64,000 nucleotides of DNA. Origin: Sindora glabra. Lineage: Eukaryota; Streptophyta; Magnoliopsida; Fabales; Fabaceae. This document shows positions 1 through 13,073 of this stretch, piece by piece. Both the position numbers and the translations under genes were made by a program. The stretch spans positions 22,673,883 to 22,737,882 of the forward strand of contig CM035230.1 in assembly GCA_020226215.1 (NCBI GenBank), written 5' to 3'. A model generated the notes under the pieces. It was not told the DNA's origin, ran no database searches, and saw only the letters and a list, made by a program, of their open reading frames with translations. Within the stretch, counting starts at the first letter, position 1. Each line of letters begins with the position of its first letter.

Positions 1-1178
1 AAAAATGCATGCAAAAATAAAATACAAATAATAAAATATATAAAAATTTATTGACATTCTAAAAATTGTAAAATATTTACTTAATTTCGGCCAAGATTAC
101 CCAACAAGGTAGTGTGATTTAATAATTTATTTTTATATTTTTATTTATTTTAATATTATAAGTAAATAAAAATATTTAATTATAATAAAAATAAAAATAA
201 AAAATTAGTTGTACTAATTATAAAATTTAAGAATATAATAATTACTTTCTTTATAAACGAGAAACTAATTATTATATTTTCACTCAACTATAAAATGACA
301 TCTTTTATTTTTTTTTTCCTTTGTTAACTTAAAGATGACGTAGCTTTAGGGGAAGGAAAATCTTTATCATCATAGAAATTCAGCACCGACATAACATATT
401 ATAAGTAGTTTATTGGCTTAATGTGCTATTTATTTTATAAATACAAAATGTGACGGAATTAATTGTTTGAAGAAAAGAAGAGGACCTCTCTTCTCGTTAA
501 ATTATTAGTTGAATATGAGTATTTTGAAAAAAATCTATGATTATGCAAAGGTATTTAGTATCTAATTATTTATCTTATTTTTTCATATACGTATAAGAAA
601 TCCTCAAATAATTTGGCATGAAACACATTTTCTTGATTTAGTATAAGAAAACATATCCTAAAATATAATTATAAAATAGTGAGATAATGAAAGATATTTT
701 ACACATTCAATATTAAATGTAAGTGATTTAGTATAAGTTAATTTCTTATTTTTTAAATAGAAAGTTATTTTCTAACACTACCATGACTCTAAAATTCTAT
801 TTGTTTTAATAGAAAATATCTTTTATAAAATATAAATATAAAATATTAAATTAAAAAAATATTTTATTTATTTAATATTAATTATGAAAATTAAAAAAAT
901 TAACTTTTTATCTTTAAAAAGGAAATTATTTTTTCTCATTAATATAATTTTAGATATCATTTTTTTGTCACAAATATAAAAGGTACATAACTTTTTTATT
1001 GATGTAAATACAAATGATATTATTTTTTAAAAAATACATTTCAATGAAATAAATAAAATTTAAGTTTTTTTAATTATAAAATATAAAATAATACCTTACT
1101 CCTTCGTTTAAGAAAATAATTTTTTTTAATTGTGAAAGAAATGGTTGAGGCATCCTTCTTTTCTTACCGTGGTAAAAA
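1..1178. other. AT-rich intergenic DNA
   Basis: This stretch is dominated by A/T runs. I see no reading frame, structural RNA or terminal repeat that I can support. Confidence 0.6.
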
Positions 1179-1324
1179 GACTAATTAAGACAGGAACAAT
1201 TTCATGGAAATGTAACCAGCCTTACACAACTATTGAAACATGTGGCCTTTTGACTAATTAAGACAGGAACATTCACATGGAAATGCGGCTAGCCTTGCTC
1301 AAAAATTGAAACATGTAGCCTTTC
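1179..1324. repeat. 73-bp tandem duplication (two copies)
   Basis: Two adjacent copies both begin GACTAATTAAGACAGGAACA, at 1179 and 1252. They share the internal blocks CATGGAAATG and TTGAAACATGT and end in a GCCTTT block. They differ by scattered substitutions, so the duplication is not recent. I see no function. Confidence 0.75.
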
Positions 1325-3021
1325 AACTTTGGAAGGCTGAGCAGATTCGAAAAGATTGCATATTATTACAACAATTCAAAGGACATTATGGATATGATGC
1401 TTCCTGTTGACTTTTGTAAGCCATACCGCAAGCATAAACCTTGCAATTGCCAAATTCATTTCAGTAATGATTACAGATTTTTTTGATCGAAGAAAAATAT
1501 TCAGCTGCGCCCACGAGACCCACGTAGGATTCGGATTATGATTTTTGACGCTCCATAAATTCCGTAAACTGATAGGCTCTGATGCATTCAAGATGAATTC
1601 GTGAACAAATCGGACTGATATGTTTAATTTTCTAACTTCTAATTTACAATTTATAATAATAGAATCAATGAACAAAGCATTATATTACTGTTGTAATTAT
1701 CTAAGTTTATTTAAGGTTAAATTAGATTCTTAGATCTAATACTGTTGTGCCTCAATTGGAAAATAAATACTTTAATTTTTATAATTTCTTTCAAATTTAT
1801 GACCGGTAACTCTCAATTCGTGGGATCCTGATCTCAAGAAACTGCAAGACATAAAAATATTGTTAGAGGATGATAGAAATTCATCATAAGCCCTTCAATA
1901 GTTATGTCAGTCATTCAGAAGTGGAATCAAAAAATATTCGGGGGACCGTATACACATAGGAAGCATTATTTTCATTTATTGTACTTATAAATTTGAAAAA
2001 TAAATATTATTATGTCTTGTAAGTTTTATTAAACTAAAAGGTAGTATTATTTTATTACATGAATTTTAAAAAAAAAATTATAATGCAATTCTTTATCAAC
2101 AGAACTATAATTTTTTATGCTTATTATTTATAAAGTTTGTACAAAATTATAAATTTTATATAAAAGATTAGAACAATCATATGCATAACTTAAAAATATT
2201 AAAATTATGAGATATAAGTATTTATAATTAGAAAATAATAAAACTTTATAAAGTTACGTATGAATTATAAATATTCAAATATCTTAAATTGTTAATGACA
2301 ATATTAAAAATTTCAAAATCATGTTCTGTGAAATTTTAGTTTAAATTTTTATTGAGAGGGTCAATACAAATATTTTAAGATGTTAAAAACACAATACATG
2401 TATAAATGTGAGAGACTATATTAGTCTTTGGGCGGCATGGCCCCCATGGGTTATTATAATTTCGCCCTTGAAGTGAGAATAAATTCTCATTGCAACATGC
2501 ATACTTGTGTTTATACAAGAAAATAGAATTTCAAATGACTTAATGATCAATTATCGTAACGGACGCTTGGATTTACACATGCCAACTAAGTTCTTAAGGT
2601 AAGGTGGATTAATTATAGATTTATTAGATATAAATCGTGCCAAATTGATTAAATTTAGGTCGGTCAGAAATTTAAGGTATTATTTAAAACCATTTTTTCT
2701 CTGTAATTAATTCCTTAGATTTTAATTTGACTTGTAATTAGCTGCCAACGTTCACTAACCGGTGATTTTCATATATAATTATTTCATATGGTTAATATTT
2801 ATGGATTCAAATAATTATATGATGACATAACTATGAAAAATCATTCATTGAAACCTTAAGTTATTACAGTTTGGAAAAAAAATTTCAATAAATAAAATCG
2901 AATTGAACCCACTAGAATAGAAAATATGTATTATTTAAATTATGAATCTTAATTCTCTAAATATTTTTGTTATTGAAATCTGTTTTCAATTTTACTAAAT
3001 AATGTAATTACATAAATAATA
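1325..3021. other. Intergenic DNA, nothing recognised
   Basis: This is AT-rich and unannotatable. A 99-codon open frame on the minus strand (1376-1675) has no recognisable motif. It sits in slightly less AT-rich sequence, and I do not regard it as a gene. A GC-rich islet near 2432-2453 (GGCGGCATGGCCCCCATGGG) looks like part of an unidentified dispersed repeat. Confidence 0.5.
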
Positions 3022-3332
3022 CTCCCTCCATTCCTATTTATCTATTATAGTTAATCAATGTCACATATATTAAAAAAATAATTTAATTTATTTATTTTTA
3101 ATAAAATTTTCAAAACAATCCTTATGCACAAAATTTAAAATAGTTAAAAATAGAGAGAAATGTTGATAGCATAAATATAAATTAATTAATAGTGTGAAAT
3201 AATGAAGTATTTATTAATAAAAATAAATATAAATTTGACAAAAGAATATTTAATACTTCATTGAAATTCTAAAGTAATAAATAAAAAGGAATATTTTTTT
3301 TCAAAATGCAACAAATAAAAAGAAATAAAGAG
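3022..3332. mobile_element. Stowaway-like MITE, copy A
   Basis: The element begins TA|CTCCCTCCATTCC, the classic Stowaway (Tc1/mariner-type) terminus. It is about 300 bp of AT-rich non-coding sequence. It is a diverged copy of the sequences at 9471-9762 and 45764-46080: all three share the order 'ATAAAATTTAAAATAGTTAAAAATA', a 'TATTTATTAATAAAAA' block and an 'AATRCTTCATT' block near the right end. The right terminus is worn, so that border is approximate. Confidence 0.6.
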
Positions 3333-4524
3333 AAAAAATTAATAAACGTTTGTCATGATAGAATTCTGACTGAAATATCTCATTGTTTATTTTAAGCTAA
3401 ATCGAGCACTATACATCCACAGTTCCTTCAATCTTCTGAACAATAAGAAAGTATAATTTTGACTATTAAATTTGGGTTATAAAGCTTACAATTTACAACA
3501 ATAAAAAAATATATATTTTGAACTCACAAATTTGTAAAATAATCTTACTGTCTCAATTGAAGGATATCAAGAACACCCCCCCCCCCCAAAAATGAAGGAT
3601 ACCGGAGTTTTGGATAAAACGATCACTGAAATTTTCACAAAAATATTAAAATTCAATCATAACTTTTAATTGATTTGTGTTAGGATTAAGAGTTACATCT
3701 TTAATTAATTAAATACTCTATATTTTTTAAGTAGAGTTTAAGGCTAATACAAAAAGATTAAGGAAAACAGTAAATAAATTTAATTTTAGAAGAGATGAGT
3801 TGTGAATTATTAATATATCAGTTACTAAAAGTTAAATAATAAATAAAATTATTGAAAACTTATTTAAAAATAGGAGTAATATTTGAACGAAGATAATAAA
3901 TGTAGTTTTATATTTTTAAAAAAATGAAAGATAAATAATTTTTTCCTAAAATAATACTTTAAGAAAAATGGAGGGAGCAAGAAAAAAGAAAGAAAGTATG
4001 GAGGATCAATCCACAAATAATGGGCTTGTAATGGCTAACGATGAGTTAATATTTGAAGTTTAATCAAAACATTAGAGAAGTTAATTTTGGAATTTTGAAA
4101 CTAAAAGAGCTAAGTTAATTATGGAACATAATTTAAAGAGAATAATGTATTTTCTTCTTATTTTAAGTTTGAGTTCTAACGGTCTTCTTTGCCAATATTT
4201 TTTCATTCTTCACCAATTTTTGGACTTCCTTTCCTTTGTATTCAACAAATAGACTATTAAAGAGTTCTAAATATTCCGAATAAGAGTGATGCTTTGGTGT
4301 CAATTAGGAAATGTCAACTCTTTTTAATTTTTTATAAAAAAAATTACAAATTTGTTTGTAAAATATTTCAATTATTTGATTTGTAATTTTCGTGCACTTT
4401 ATTTGTAAGAAATTCATAAATAATTACAATCCTATGAATAAAGGTTTCATCACAAATTTAAATATATATATTCAATATTTTATGAAAAATATTACAAGTT
4501 TTCCTAAAAAAATTTGAAAGTTAG

Positions 4525-4557
<33 letters not shown>

Positions 4558-6807
4558 TTTTAGGGTTTAGAATTTACGATAAACCTTTAAATTATGTTAT
4601 ACAAATCTGTATTTATGATAAACATGTTTTATGTTATCCTTAAAGCATTTAAATTATAACAAGTATAAGTAATTTTTTAACTAATTACCTAGCAAAAAAA
4701 TTTTCATTAATTTCTCATTACATATATGTAGAGTAAATAGGAATTGAAATAGAACAAATCACTTACTAAGGATTATAGCCTAAGTTAATCTATCCTTTTT
4801 ACTTAAATATATTAAGCCAAGATTGATAAATTAATTTATTTAGATAAATAGATCAAATTTATTTATTGTAGATTTAGTTCATAACTTTATTAGAATAATT
4901 TATTTAATAATATAATATATATTTATATAAAATATACATATATCATATCAATATCATTTTTTCAAAAAAAATTAATATTATTTAAATATGTGCACATATA
5001 AATATATCCTTAATTCGTTAACATCGTAGTAATGTAATGGTGTTTGATATTACCTTAGTAGTAGTATTGTTAAATTGATCGACTCAGCCCAACTTGCTTT
5101 ACTTTAATCCTACATAACCCGCAATAAACGGTTTGGCTCATATTGAATTTTTAAACTTTAAATAATAAAAAATTTAGAAAAACATTTCAAAACACCATAT
5201 ATTTATCCATAAATAAATAATAACATATATAATATTTATATATAATTCTAAAAAAAATTATTCATACATAAATAAGTTATAAAATATATACAAAATAAAA
5301 ATATTATTTACAGATAATTTATGACACAACCTTATATAATTAATTAAAAGAGATATATGGGAGTGTGATTTTATTTGCTATATAAAAATTTAAAAAGAAA
5401 ACTTGCAAGTTAGCCTAACTCATTTATGGGTTAGTTCACATGGACTAGGAAACATATAAATTAAATCAAATTTGACTTGCATTTAAATTGATCTCTATTT
5501 TAAAAATCTGAATACACATTCGCAGGCCATTTCACCAATTTTATTTAGGGGATTTATTTCTCATCATATTTGAATTTTAAATTTAAGATCTTGTATATAT
5601 AAATTAAGTAGATTGTACTCCTACCATTATAATATATATAATTATTGATTTATTTTAAATTTTGAAAATTTTTATGTGCTAATTTATTCAACAATTTATT
5701 TACATAAAAATACTAGTAGATTAGATGAAAAAGTTTAAATAGATTAGATTAAACTTAAATTTCAATCTTATATAAACTAATAAATTAAGTTCAAATTAAT
5801 AATTTATAAAATAAGTCTTATCTTTTTAGAGCTAAGACTACTAACCTTAACATATTTCCACCTAAATAATGAGTGTTATTTTTAACACTTTTCACTTGGA
5901 TGTTAAATGAATCCATTCTCTTTCAACTCATAATTAGGGACGACAAAATTTGATATAACATAATAACTTGATACAAATATGCAATTTTTATACAAGTTCA
6001 GGTCAATATATAAACTCATTTAAAAATTTATATTAAATTTTTAAAAATGTTACTTAAGAAATAATTAATAATTAAATTATAAATGAGTATATATAATAAA
6101 AATATAAAATTTTTATTTTAATAAAATAGTAATAAAATTTTAAAATAATATTTTATTAATAATAATTAAATTTAATGAATAACTTTATAATATAAATTTT
6201 ATTAATTAAAATTATTTAACAGATTAGATAAGTTAATTTATTTTGACATATTTAATAAATAAATTAATTCAAATAACATGAAATACTACCCATGTAACAC
6301 CAATTTTGCATAAGTTGGGGGAATATTATGTATAATTAATACATATGTTTGCAATTTTTTTTTTATTTTATGGAGCAACTGCTCTAACAGATGCACACAA
6401 CGTAAGGAAAGATCCATGGCCATATATGATCCAATATCATTGTCCCATTGAATATATCAACATCGATGCAAAAATTTCTACCGTATAACTTTTGTTGAAT
6501 ATGTACCAACACAGTCAAAAAAATCTAAAATAACCACAAAATTACAGGGTTTATATTACATTTAAAGGATATTTTATTCACCAATTTTTAATCGATCAAT
6601 TTCGCAAATCAATTATCTAGGATCCGACTTTAAAAAATAAAAAAAAATCTAAAAGGATAGAAGACTTTTGCAAATTATTTCAACAGTAGTTCAGTGCACA
6701 TTGAAGGTGAAAGAGATGAGCCTGTTTGTTGCTAGATCGGAGACATGTCGGATCTTTCTGCGAGATTCAAAACGGTATGATTTTAGTGTGGTTATTGGTA
6801 AGTAAGA
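3333..6807. other. AT-rich intergenic DNA
   Basis: No gene is recognisable. The stretch contains a run of 12 C (3576-3587), an isolated MITE-type terminus (ATGGAGGGAG, near 3967-3976) that would match a worn Stowaway end, and the GT/GA microsatellite listed separately. Bases 6370-6760 are slightly richer in G/C but give no recognisable product. Confidence 0.5.
4525..4557. repeat. (GT)n(GA)n compound microsatellite
   Basis: About seven GT units run directly into about ten GA units. Confidence 0.9.
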
Positions 6808-7220
6808 GTACAAATAAGTTAAACTTGTGAATAATTCAAAATTGATTCGTAGAAAATTCAGTTCAAATTTTAATTTTAATATATTAAATTTAAATAAGCT
6901 TGACTCATTTAATAAACAAGTCAAGTCTGAATTTTTTATTATTCAATTCAAATTTTTTATAAATTTAAACAAACTTAATATAAAATATATTTTTATTTAT
7001 TTATATTATATATAATATAGATATAAAAAGTTCACTAAATTAGTTTAGATTCATTTAAACTCGTATAAATTCGTTTAGAATTATTTAAATTTGAATATAA
7101 CTTAAGTTCGAACTCAAGTTCGACTTTTTCAAATTTGATGAGTTCGAATTCGTTTAATATTATTGAACTTGAACTTAAGTATGCAAATATTTAGCACAGC
7201 TCAACTTGACTTATTTACAC
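6808..7220. mobile_element. MITE-like inverted-terminal element (~0.41 kb)
   Basis: The left end reads GTACAAATAAGTTAAACTTG. The reverse complement of the right end reads GTGTAAATAAGTCAAGTTGA, so the two ends are imperfect inverted repeats of about 20 bp. The interior is rich in short TTCGAA / AAGTTCGA palindromic words. I could not find a convincing target-site duplication, so the superfamily is unknown. Confidence 0.5.
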
Positions 7221-7421
7221 GTTTTTGGCAAATAATAGTGAGGTACATCGCAAGATAATTATGCGATCAAAGACGCCTGGTTTTATTCGTGCGGACGTTA
7301 GCAAGGTGGTCCATTGGATGCCGAGTCCCTTTGCTAGCGTTGCATTGACAAGGCTCGTGCAGAAGGGTGCGAGGCATATATAATGCTGAGTTGTCTAAGA
7401 ATGATTCGTTTGGATATTTGG

Positions 7422-7727
7422 TGTTAGAGAATAAAGTGATGATCATAAACGCTAATAAAATACGACTATCATTGTAATCTTGTGTTGTATTCCAATAATA
7501 CATGTGTACAATATATACAAATCATAAAAAGAATAAATTTTTAAAATTTTCTATTCTTAGAATCATTTTTTATATGCATTGATCATGATATCTATTCTTA
7601 GAATCATTTCTAGTGTGCATTGATTATGATTGATGATGATATGTATAAAATTTTCTAAATATCAGTAATGAGATAATTAACATAATTAAAATAATTCTCC
7701 TAAATAATTAATATGATTCTCTTGGTA
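7422..7727 (-). repeat. Copia LTR (3' LTR of the deleted element)
   Basis: On the plus strand it begins TGTTAGAGAATAAAG. It matches 8681-8867 as a direct repeat: ATCAGTAATRAGAT, AATTAACATAATTAA and ATTCTC blocks occur in the same order. It lies directly next to a purine-rich GAGGGAGAG tract (minus strand) that follows the end of pol, the expected polypurine tract. About 306 bp is short but within the range for copia LTRs. A duplicated TTCTTAGAATCATTT segment lies inside it. Confidence 0.65.
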
Positions 7728-8680
7728 CTCTCCCTCAAATTGGCGTATAAAAGTCTTGAATGTCTAACTTACTCAAAAAAAAGTCAAATTGTCGTTTCTC
7801 AAAAGTTTTAGTTAAGATATCTATAAGCTGGTTGTAGGTCCTTATATGCATAGTGGCAATGTTGACAACTTTGATTTCATCATGAATGAAATGACAATCT
7901 ACCTCAATATGTTTGGTGCATTAATAAAATACTAGATTGACTACAATATGAATGGCTACTTGGCTATCAGAATAGAGTTGCATAGGTTGAAAGTGTGGTA
8001 CTCATAAGTCACTTAGAAGAATTTTAAGCTATTTCAATTCACAAGTTGTAGTAACCATAGATCTATGTTTAGCCTTTGCTAAGGAAGGGGAAACTATAGC
8101 TTGCTTTTTGGTTTTCCTGGATATAGGTGATTAGCCTAATAAAATAAAATATCATGTCAATGAATGTCTATTAAGAGCATAGTTAGCCCAATTAGAATCA
8201 CAATAAGTGTATAACTATAAATCACTATCTGACTGAAAAAAGATCTCTTATCCTGAATTAACTTTCAAATACTAAACCACCCTTATTGCAGCATCCCAAT
8301 GTTCTTAACAAGGACAATACATGAATTGAGTTAGGATGTGCACAAAGTAACTAAGTACAGGTTAAGATATGGTTAAATAGATAAGTTTCCCAATGAGATG
8401 ATGATGATATTTCTTAGGATCCTCCAAAATAACTCCATTAGCAAGGGTTAATTCGTGATTTTTCTCAAGAGGAAAACTAACTAGTTTGTCTCCTAACAAC
8501 TCAATTTTTGAGATAATATCCAAAATATATTTGCATTGATACAAAAAAAAATTTCTTGAGGTCCTTATGCCACCTCAAGACCTAAAAAATACTTTAGAGA
8601 GTCAAGATCCTTCATGTAGAAGCGTGTGCTAAGATATTGCTTGAATCGTTCGATCACATCTCCATTGTTCTCTGTAGTAA
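7728..8680 (-). pseudogene. Copia pol relic (end of RT plus RNase H)
   Basis: Minus-strand translation gives, in order, a stretch matching the RT C-terminus of copia elements (YMKDLDSLKYFLGLEVA near 8600), then a frame (8544-8362) whose LVSFPLEKNHELTL and HHLIGKLIYLT blocks match the conserved 'P-M-E-x-N-H-K-L' and 'LVGRLIYLT' motifs. Close to 7740-7920 it ends with the RNase H tail (HIEVDCHFIHDEI, then LIDILTKTF and LSKLDIQDFY). Several stops and frameshifts separate these blocks. The identity is secure as copia; the lineage is not assigned. Confidence 0.8.
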
Positions 8681-8867
8681 TGAGATCACAATGAAATAAT
8701 TAACATAATTGATCATAATATTTATTCCTAAAATCATTTTCAATATGTATTGATCATGATATATACAAGATTTCTTAAATATCAGTAATAAGATCGCAAT
8801 GAAATAATTAACATAATTAAGATGATTCTCTTGAATAATAATTATAATTAATATGATTTTCGTAATA
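8681..8867 (-). repeat. Truncated 5' copia LTR
   Basis: This is a direct repeat of the 7422-7727 LTR, present only as its outer (U3) part and cut where it meets the RT relic. The block AATGAAATAATTAACATAAT occurs twice inside it. Confidence 0.55.
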
Positions 8868-10689
8868 GATGCTGAAAAGAAATATAATTATAAACAAAAA
8901 ATTATGTTTTATAATTAATTATTTATCAAATTCTAAATATTTAATTCTTATGAATAGTTATGATTTTTTTTACTTTTTAAAATATATTACACATTTTAAA
9001 AAAGTCAAATTCAATTATTTAAGATGTTTGATAAATAATTTATTCGCTTAATTGATCACCATACAAGTAACTAATTTGAAAAATTCAAGAAATAATTGAA
9101 TTTGAAATAATTAATTTATTTAAAGTGCAAAAGAAAAGATAAATGTGCTTGATTTATATAATTATTTTCTCCTATGCTCCAACTAAAAATGCCTTGAAAG
9201 GAAAACTTATCAAGCATAAAATATTATAATTACTTATTTCATCAGTATAATAAATTATAATTATTTTATTTTTAAATAAAAACTTGATAAATAATAAATT
9301 ATAATAATTTATTTATAATAGATAAAAGTACATTAAAATTTAAAATATTGTTAAAATAAAAAATATTTCAATAAATTATAAATATACTCATAATTTTATA
9401 TATTATTTTATATATAAATAATTAATTTTAATAAATATTTTATCTAAATAGATAATATTAATAACTATTTCTTCCCTTCCTTTTTATACATCATAGTGAA
9501 TCGATTTTATAAATATTAATATAATAGTTTAATTTATTTATTTTTAATAATTTTTTTAAAACTATTTTTTATACATAAAATTTAAAATAATTAAAAATAA
9601 AAAATATAATAAAATAAATATAAATGAATAGAGAGCATAAAATAATAAAATATTTATTAATAAAAAATAAAAAAGTAAAAAAGTAAAAAAATTAATGCTT
9701 CATTAAATTTTAAAATAATTTATAAAAATATTTTTTAAAAAAATAAAGTAAATAAAAATAAAAAATTAGTTAAATTAATTAATATAATGAATTTTTAATT
9801 GAGCGTAGAGAAAATCAACAAATGTAATCAGATAAAATGAAATATTTCCATCGTCCCCTCGAATTCCCTTCAAGTGTCCTGGGGCCCATCCAGCACGATA
9901 GCACATGCACGCCAGAGCAATAGCCAATAATAGTCCCGGGAACAAAGATCATTTGATTGTTGCTTATCACGTGCGATTCTATAATTTGAGGGCTTTAAGA
10001 GCATGCGTTTCATTCAAAGCCACACATTGCCAAGATGCTGTTAGTTTTTATTTTATTTTATTTTTTTAATCTGGACTTGTTATTCAATATTTATATTGAA
10101 TTTTAATAATTTAAAATTGAATCGGATCAAATTCCTTTTAAGAATTTTTTAATATTTATTTTCATTCATAAATTTATATTAAAAATTTTATAAAATATCA
10201 AATTCTCTACTACCCGAGCTAACAAAGAATGGGGCATGTTGCTGATATTGAACGCAGCTTTTAACACGTTAATCAGAAGAAACATACATCCAGCACAAAA
10301 AGGACTGTTCAATAACCTCCACAACTTCTGTAGCCAGATAATTTGCTGGGCTTTGCTTCCATAATTAAAAAAAATGGATCAATATTTATTTTTATAAATA
10401 TAATAAATTTTTAAAATTTTTCACAAGATTTTTAAATTTAAGCTTTAAATAAAAATAAAATAACACTAAAAAATTTTGATGAAAATTTAAATGGTATAAT
10501 TGCAATTTTATTATTTATTATAAAATCAGTATAAACTTGCAACTATTTGTAAAACAATTACAATATTTCATATAAAAAATACAATTTTCTTTATTAATTT
10601 TATGTTAATGTATCGTAAAACTCAAAAAAAATTTGAGTACAAATGGAACTTATCATAATTTCTTATTATTCATACGTTAAAAATATGAG
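8868..10689. other. Intergenic DNA with a MITE and a less AT-rich patch
   Basis: Most of this stretch is A/T homopolymer-like. Bases 9855-10035 are distinctly richer in G/C and contain a CACGTG G-box core (9968-9973) and a CCAAT-like word. They could be a relic of a promoter or gene edge, but I find no coding exon next to them. Confidence 0.4.
9471..9762. mobile_element. Stowaway-like MITE, copy B
   Basis: This is a diverged copy of the 3022 and 45764 elements, recognised by the same order of internal blocks (ATACATAAAATTTAAAATAA, TATTTATTAATAAAAAA, TTAATGCTTCATTAAATTT). The termini are too worn to call exactly. Confidence 0.5.
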
Positions 10690-11757
10690 TAGAAGTGGCA
10701 AAAGAACCAAATTATTGTTGTTTCAAAAATTTATTTTTATTTTACCATTTTTTCAAAACATATTACCAAAATACGTACACACCTTAGAGACACCAGAAGG
10801 AATGACATTTTTGAACTGTTTCTACACAGAGAAGCGCCAGGTGGAGAGGCGTCTGATTGCAGGGAAGGACGCCATTCAATATGACGCCTTCAAGCTAAAG
10901 GCGCCATCTCAAATGACGCCTTCCGGCCCACCATAAAAGCTCTAATACAGCTGCCCAGAGGCAATTAAGTAGATAGCATATACAAAGCGGGAGTACAGGT
11001 TAATTTTTCCAATCCCCTTTATCGTGGATAACATTGTAATTTGGGGTATCATGTCCCTAATATTTTGGGCATGAATAATTTTTATAAATAAAAGCTTAAT
11101 TAAAAAATAAATGCAAGCAGTCTTGAATAAGAGATACTTGTAATAGCATCTCAAAGAATGTTAAAATTTAAGTTAACATAATAATTTTTAAAAATTGTTT
11201 AATTATAGTTATTTATTTTTTAATAAATAAAATTAAATAATTTTAATTTAATATTTTTTGAAAATTTCAAATTATTTTAGATTTTAATCTACTATACAAC
11301 GAGATGTTTTTATATAAAAAAAAGAAATTTATATAAGAACTTAAATAAATCTAAAAATTGTTAATTTGAATAAAATAAATAAATCTAAAAAGCCATTGTC
11401 AATAAATTGGGTACAGATTAAAAATACATGTATTTGTGGCCGAAGAGGTTGCAACATCCAACGCACAGCATACGACACCAAAATCAAAGTAGTTATAAAG
11501 CGATGGGGGACTACTCCACTTTTGGTTTAAAATTATAGAAGGCGTCAGATGGCGCCAGATGGCGCCTTTAGCTTCAAGGCGCCATAACGTCTTTCCTTAC
11601 AATCGGGCGCCTCTCCACCTCTCAATGCAGAAATAGTCCGAAATTGTCATTCCTTCTGATGCTCCTAAGGTGTGTGCGTATTATGGTAATATGTTTTGAA
11701 AGAATGTTAAAACGAAAATAAATTTTCGAAACAACAATAATTTGATACTTTTGCCGA
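10690..11757. repeat. Large imperfect inverted repeat with GGCGCC-rich arms
   Basis: The left arm (10690-10936) and right arm (11530-11757) are inverted copies of about 230-245 bp. Shared blocks include CAAATTATTGTTGTTTC, TTTCAAAACATATTACCA, ATACGYACACACCTTAG, AGAAGGAATGACA and GAAGCTAAAGGCGCCATCT. Repeated GGCGCC/GACGCC words make both arms locally GC-rich in an otherwise AT-rich region. The spacer is about 590 bp. The left arm has a 97-codon open frame (10643-10936, plus strand) with no recognisable domain, and the right arm does not keep it open. I infer a duplicated repeat or a relic with long terminal inverted repeats rather than a gene. Confidence 0.7.
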
Positions 11758-13037
11758 TAGAAGTCCTGGCCTTCCTGGTATTATTAATACTGAAAAATCT
11801 TCCTCCCCCCTTTTTTTATAAACACCAAATAAGGAAACAGTTATAAGAATTAAAGCATTAACGAATTTATATATATTGAATAGATAAATTTTACCTGAAA
11901 TTAATAGACCCACCAAACTGCGTTGGAAATTTCTGGTCTTTTCTTGGGATTTCTGCTGTCTGACTAATGACATTAAGTTGTTGGAAATGGGGGAACATGG
12001 TAGGAAAAATATAGAAGTCAACTTCAAATGTGGAAAACCAACCGTAGAAAAGATATTCAGTTAGTAAGTTCGTAATATACCAGACAAAAGAATTTTTCAT
12101 TCAAAGTTTGCCGATGATCTTTCCTTAGTAGCCATTAAATTATCAATTTTTTCAAAAAAATTTCTCTACGGTAATATTACGATTAAGATACGTAAACCTG
12201 TACTTATTTCAGGGAAAAATGAAATTTAAAAAAAATATTTCTAGAAAATAAATTAATTTTTTTATTATTTAGACAACACTTGAATTCCCATAAAATTACT
12301 TTATATAATAAATAAATAAACTAATTTATAATTTATTAACTTTATTAATAAGTTATAAATTAATTTTAAAAGTATTTTATGTATTAACTTATTAAAAAAT
12401 ATACTTTAATTTGATAAATTATCTTGAGTAATTTATAACTTATAAATTACTATAGCTTTAATTTTTTAAAAATCTATCTTATTCTTTTTATTAATTTATA
12501 ATCCATACTTTTTATAAGATAAATCTAATATTTTGTAAAATATAATTAATTTAATTTTAACATAATTATATTATAATTTTTAACTATAAATATATAAAAA
12601 ATGTATGTAAATAATAATTTAATATAATAAATATAATTAAGTAATTATAATTTTATTATAAATAATAAAATAAAATTTATATAAGTAAATAAATATATAA
12701 ATTTATAAAATATCATTAAATATTAGATATTATATTTTTATTTTTGAACAAATTAATTATGTTAATATAATTTGATCTTTAAATAAATATAAATCATTTA
12801 AATTTATATATTTAATTATATTAATATATCATTTTATAATTTTAATTAATTTAATTATTAAATTTATGAAATACTTATTATAAAATTAGCTAAATTATTA
12901 GTTATAAATTATGAACTATAAACTAACTTATTAGTTATTAATTAACTTATAAAATAATTTACTAATTATTTGCACGAAACAGCATAAGAGAGGTAAAGAT
13001 AGGAGACAGGGATAAACAAAGAGAAGGAAAGAAAATG

Positions 13038-13073
<36 letters not shown>

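Larger units (their letters stand above)
7422..8867 (-). mobile_element. Internally deleted Ty1/copia retrotransposon
   Basis: Read on the minus strand, the order is a partial LTR (8867-8681), the last part of pol (RT C-terminus to RNase H end), a purine-rich tract, and a second LTR (7727-7422). Gag, protease, integrase and most of RT are missing, so a large deletion joined the 5' LTR to the middle of RT. I found no matching target-site duplication at the outer edges. The element is non-functional. Confidence 0.75.

Noticed and set aside
1376..1675. 99-codon minus-strand open frame
   Set aside because: No domain, signal, splice context or family motif; it lies in intergenic DNA beside a tandem duplication.
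7267..7503. 78-codon minus-strand frame across the copia LTR edge
   Set aside because: It crosses the LTR border and has no protein motif; chance frame.
10643..10936. 97-codon plus-strand frame in the inverted-repeat left arm, considered as a small gene
   Set aside because: The inverted copy does not keep the frame open and no domain is recognised; treated as repeat sequence.
11707..12100. Two overlapping minus-strand frames (106 and 69 codons)
   Set aside because: No recognisable motif; partly inside the right repeat arm.
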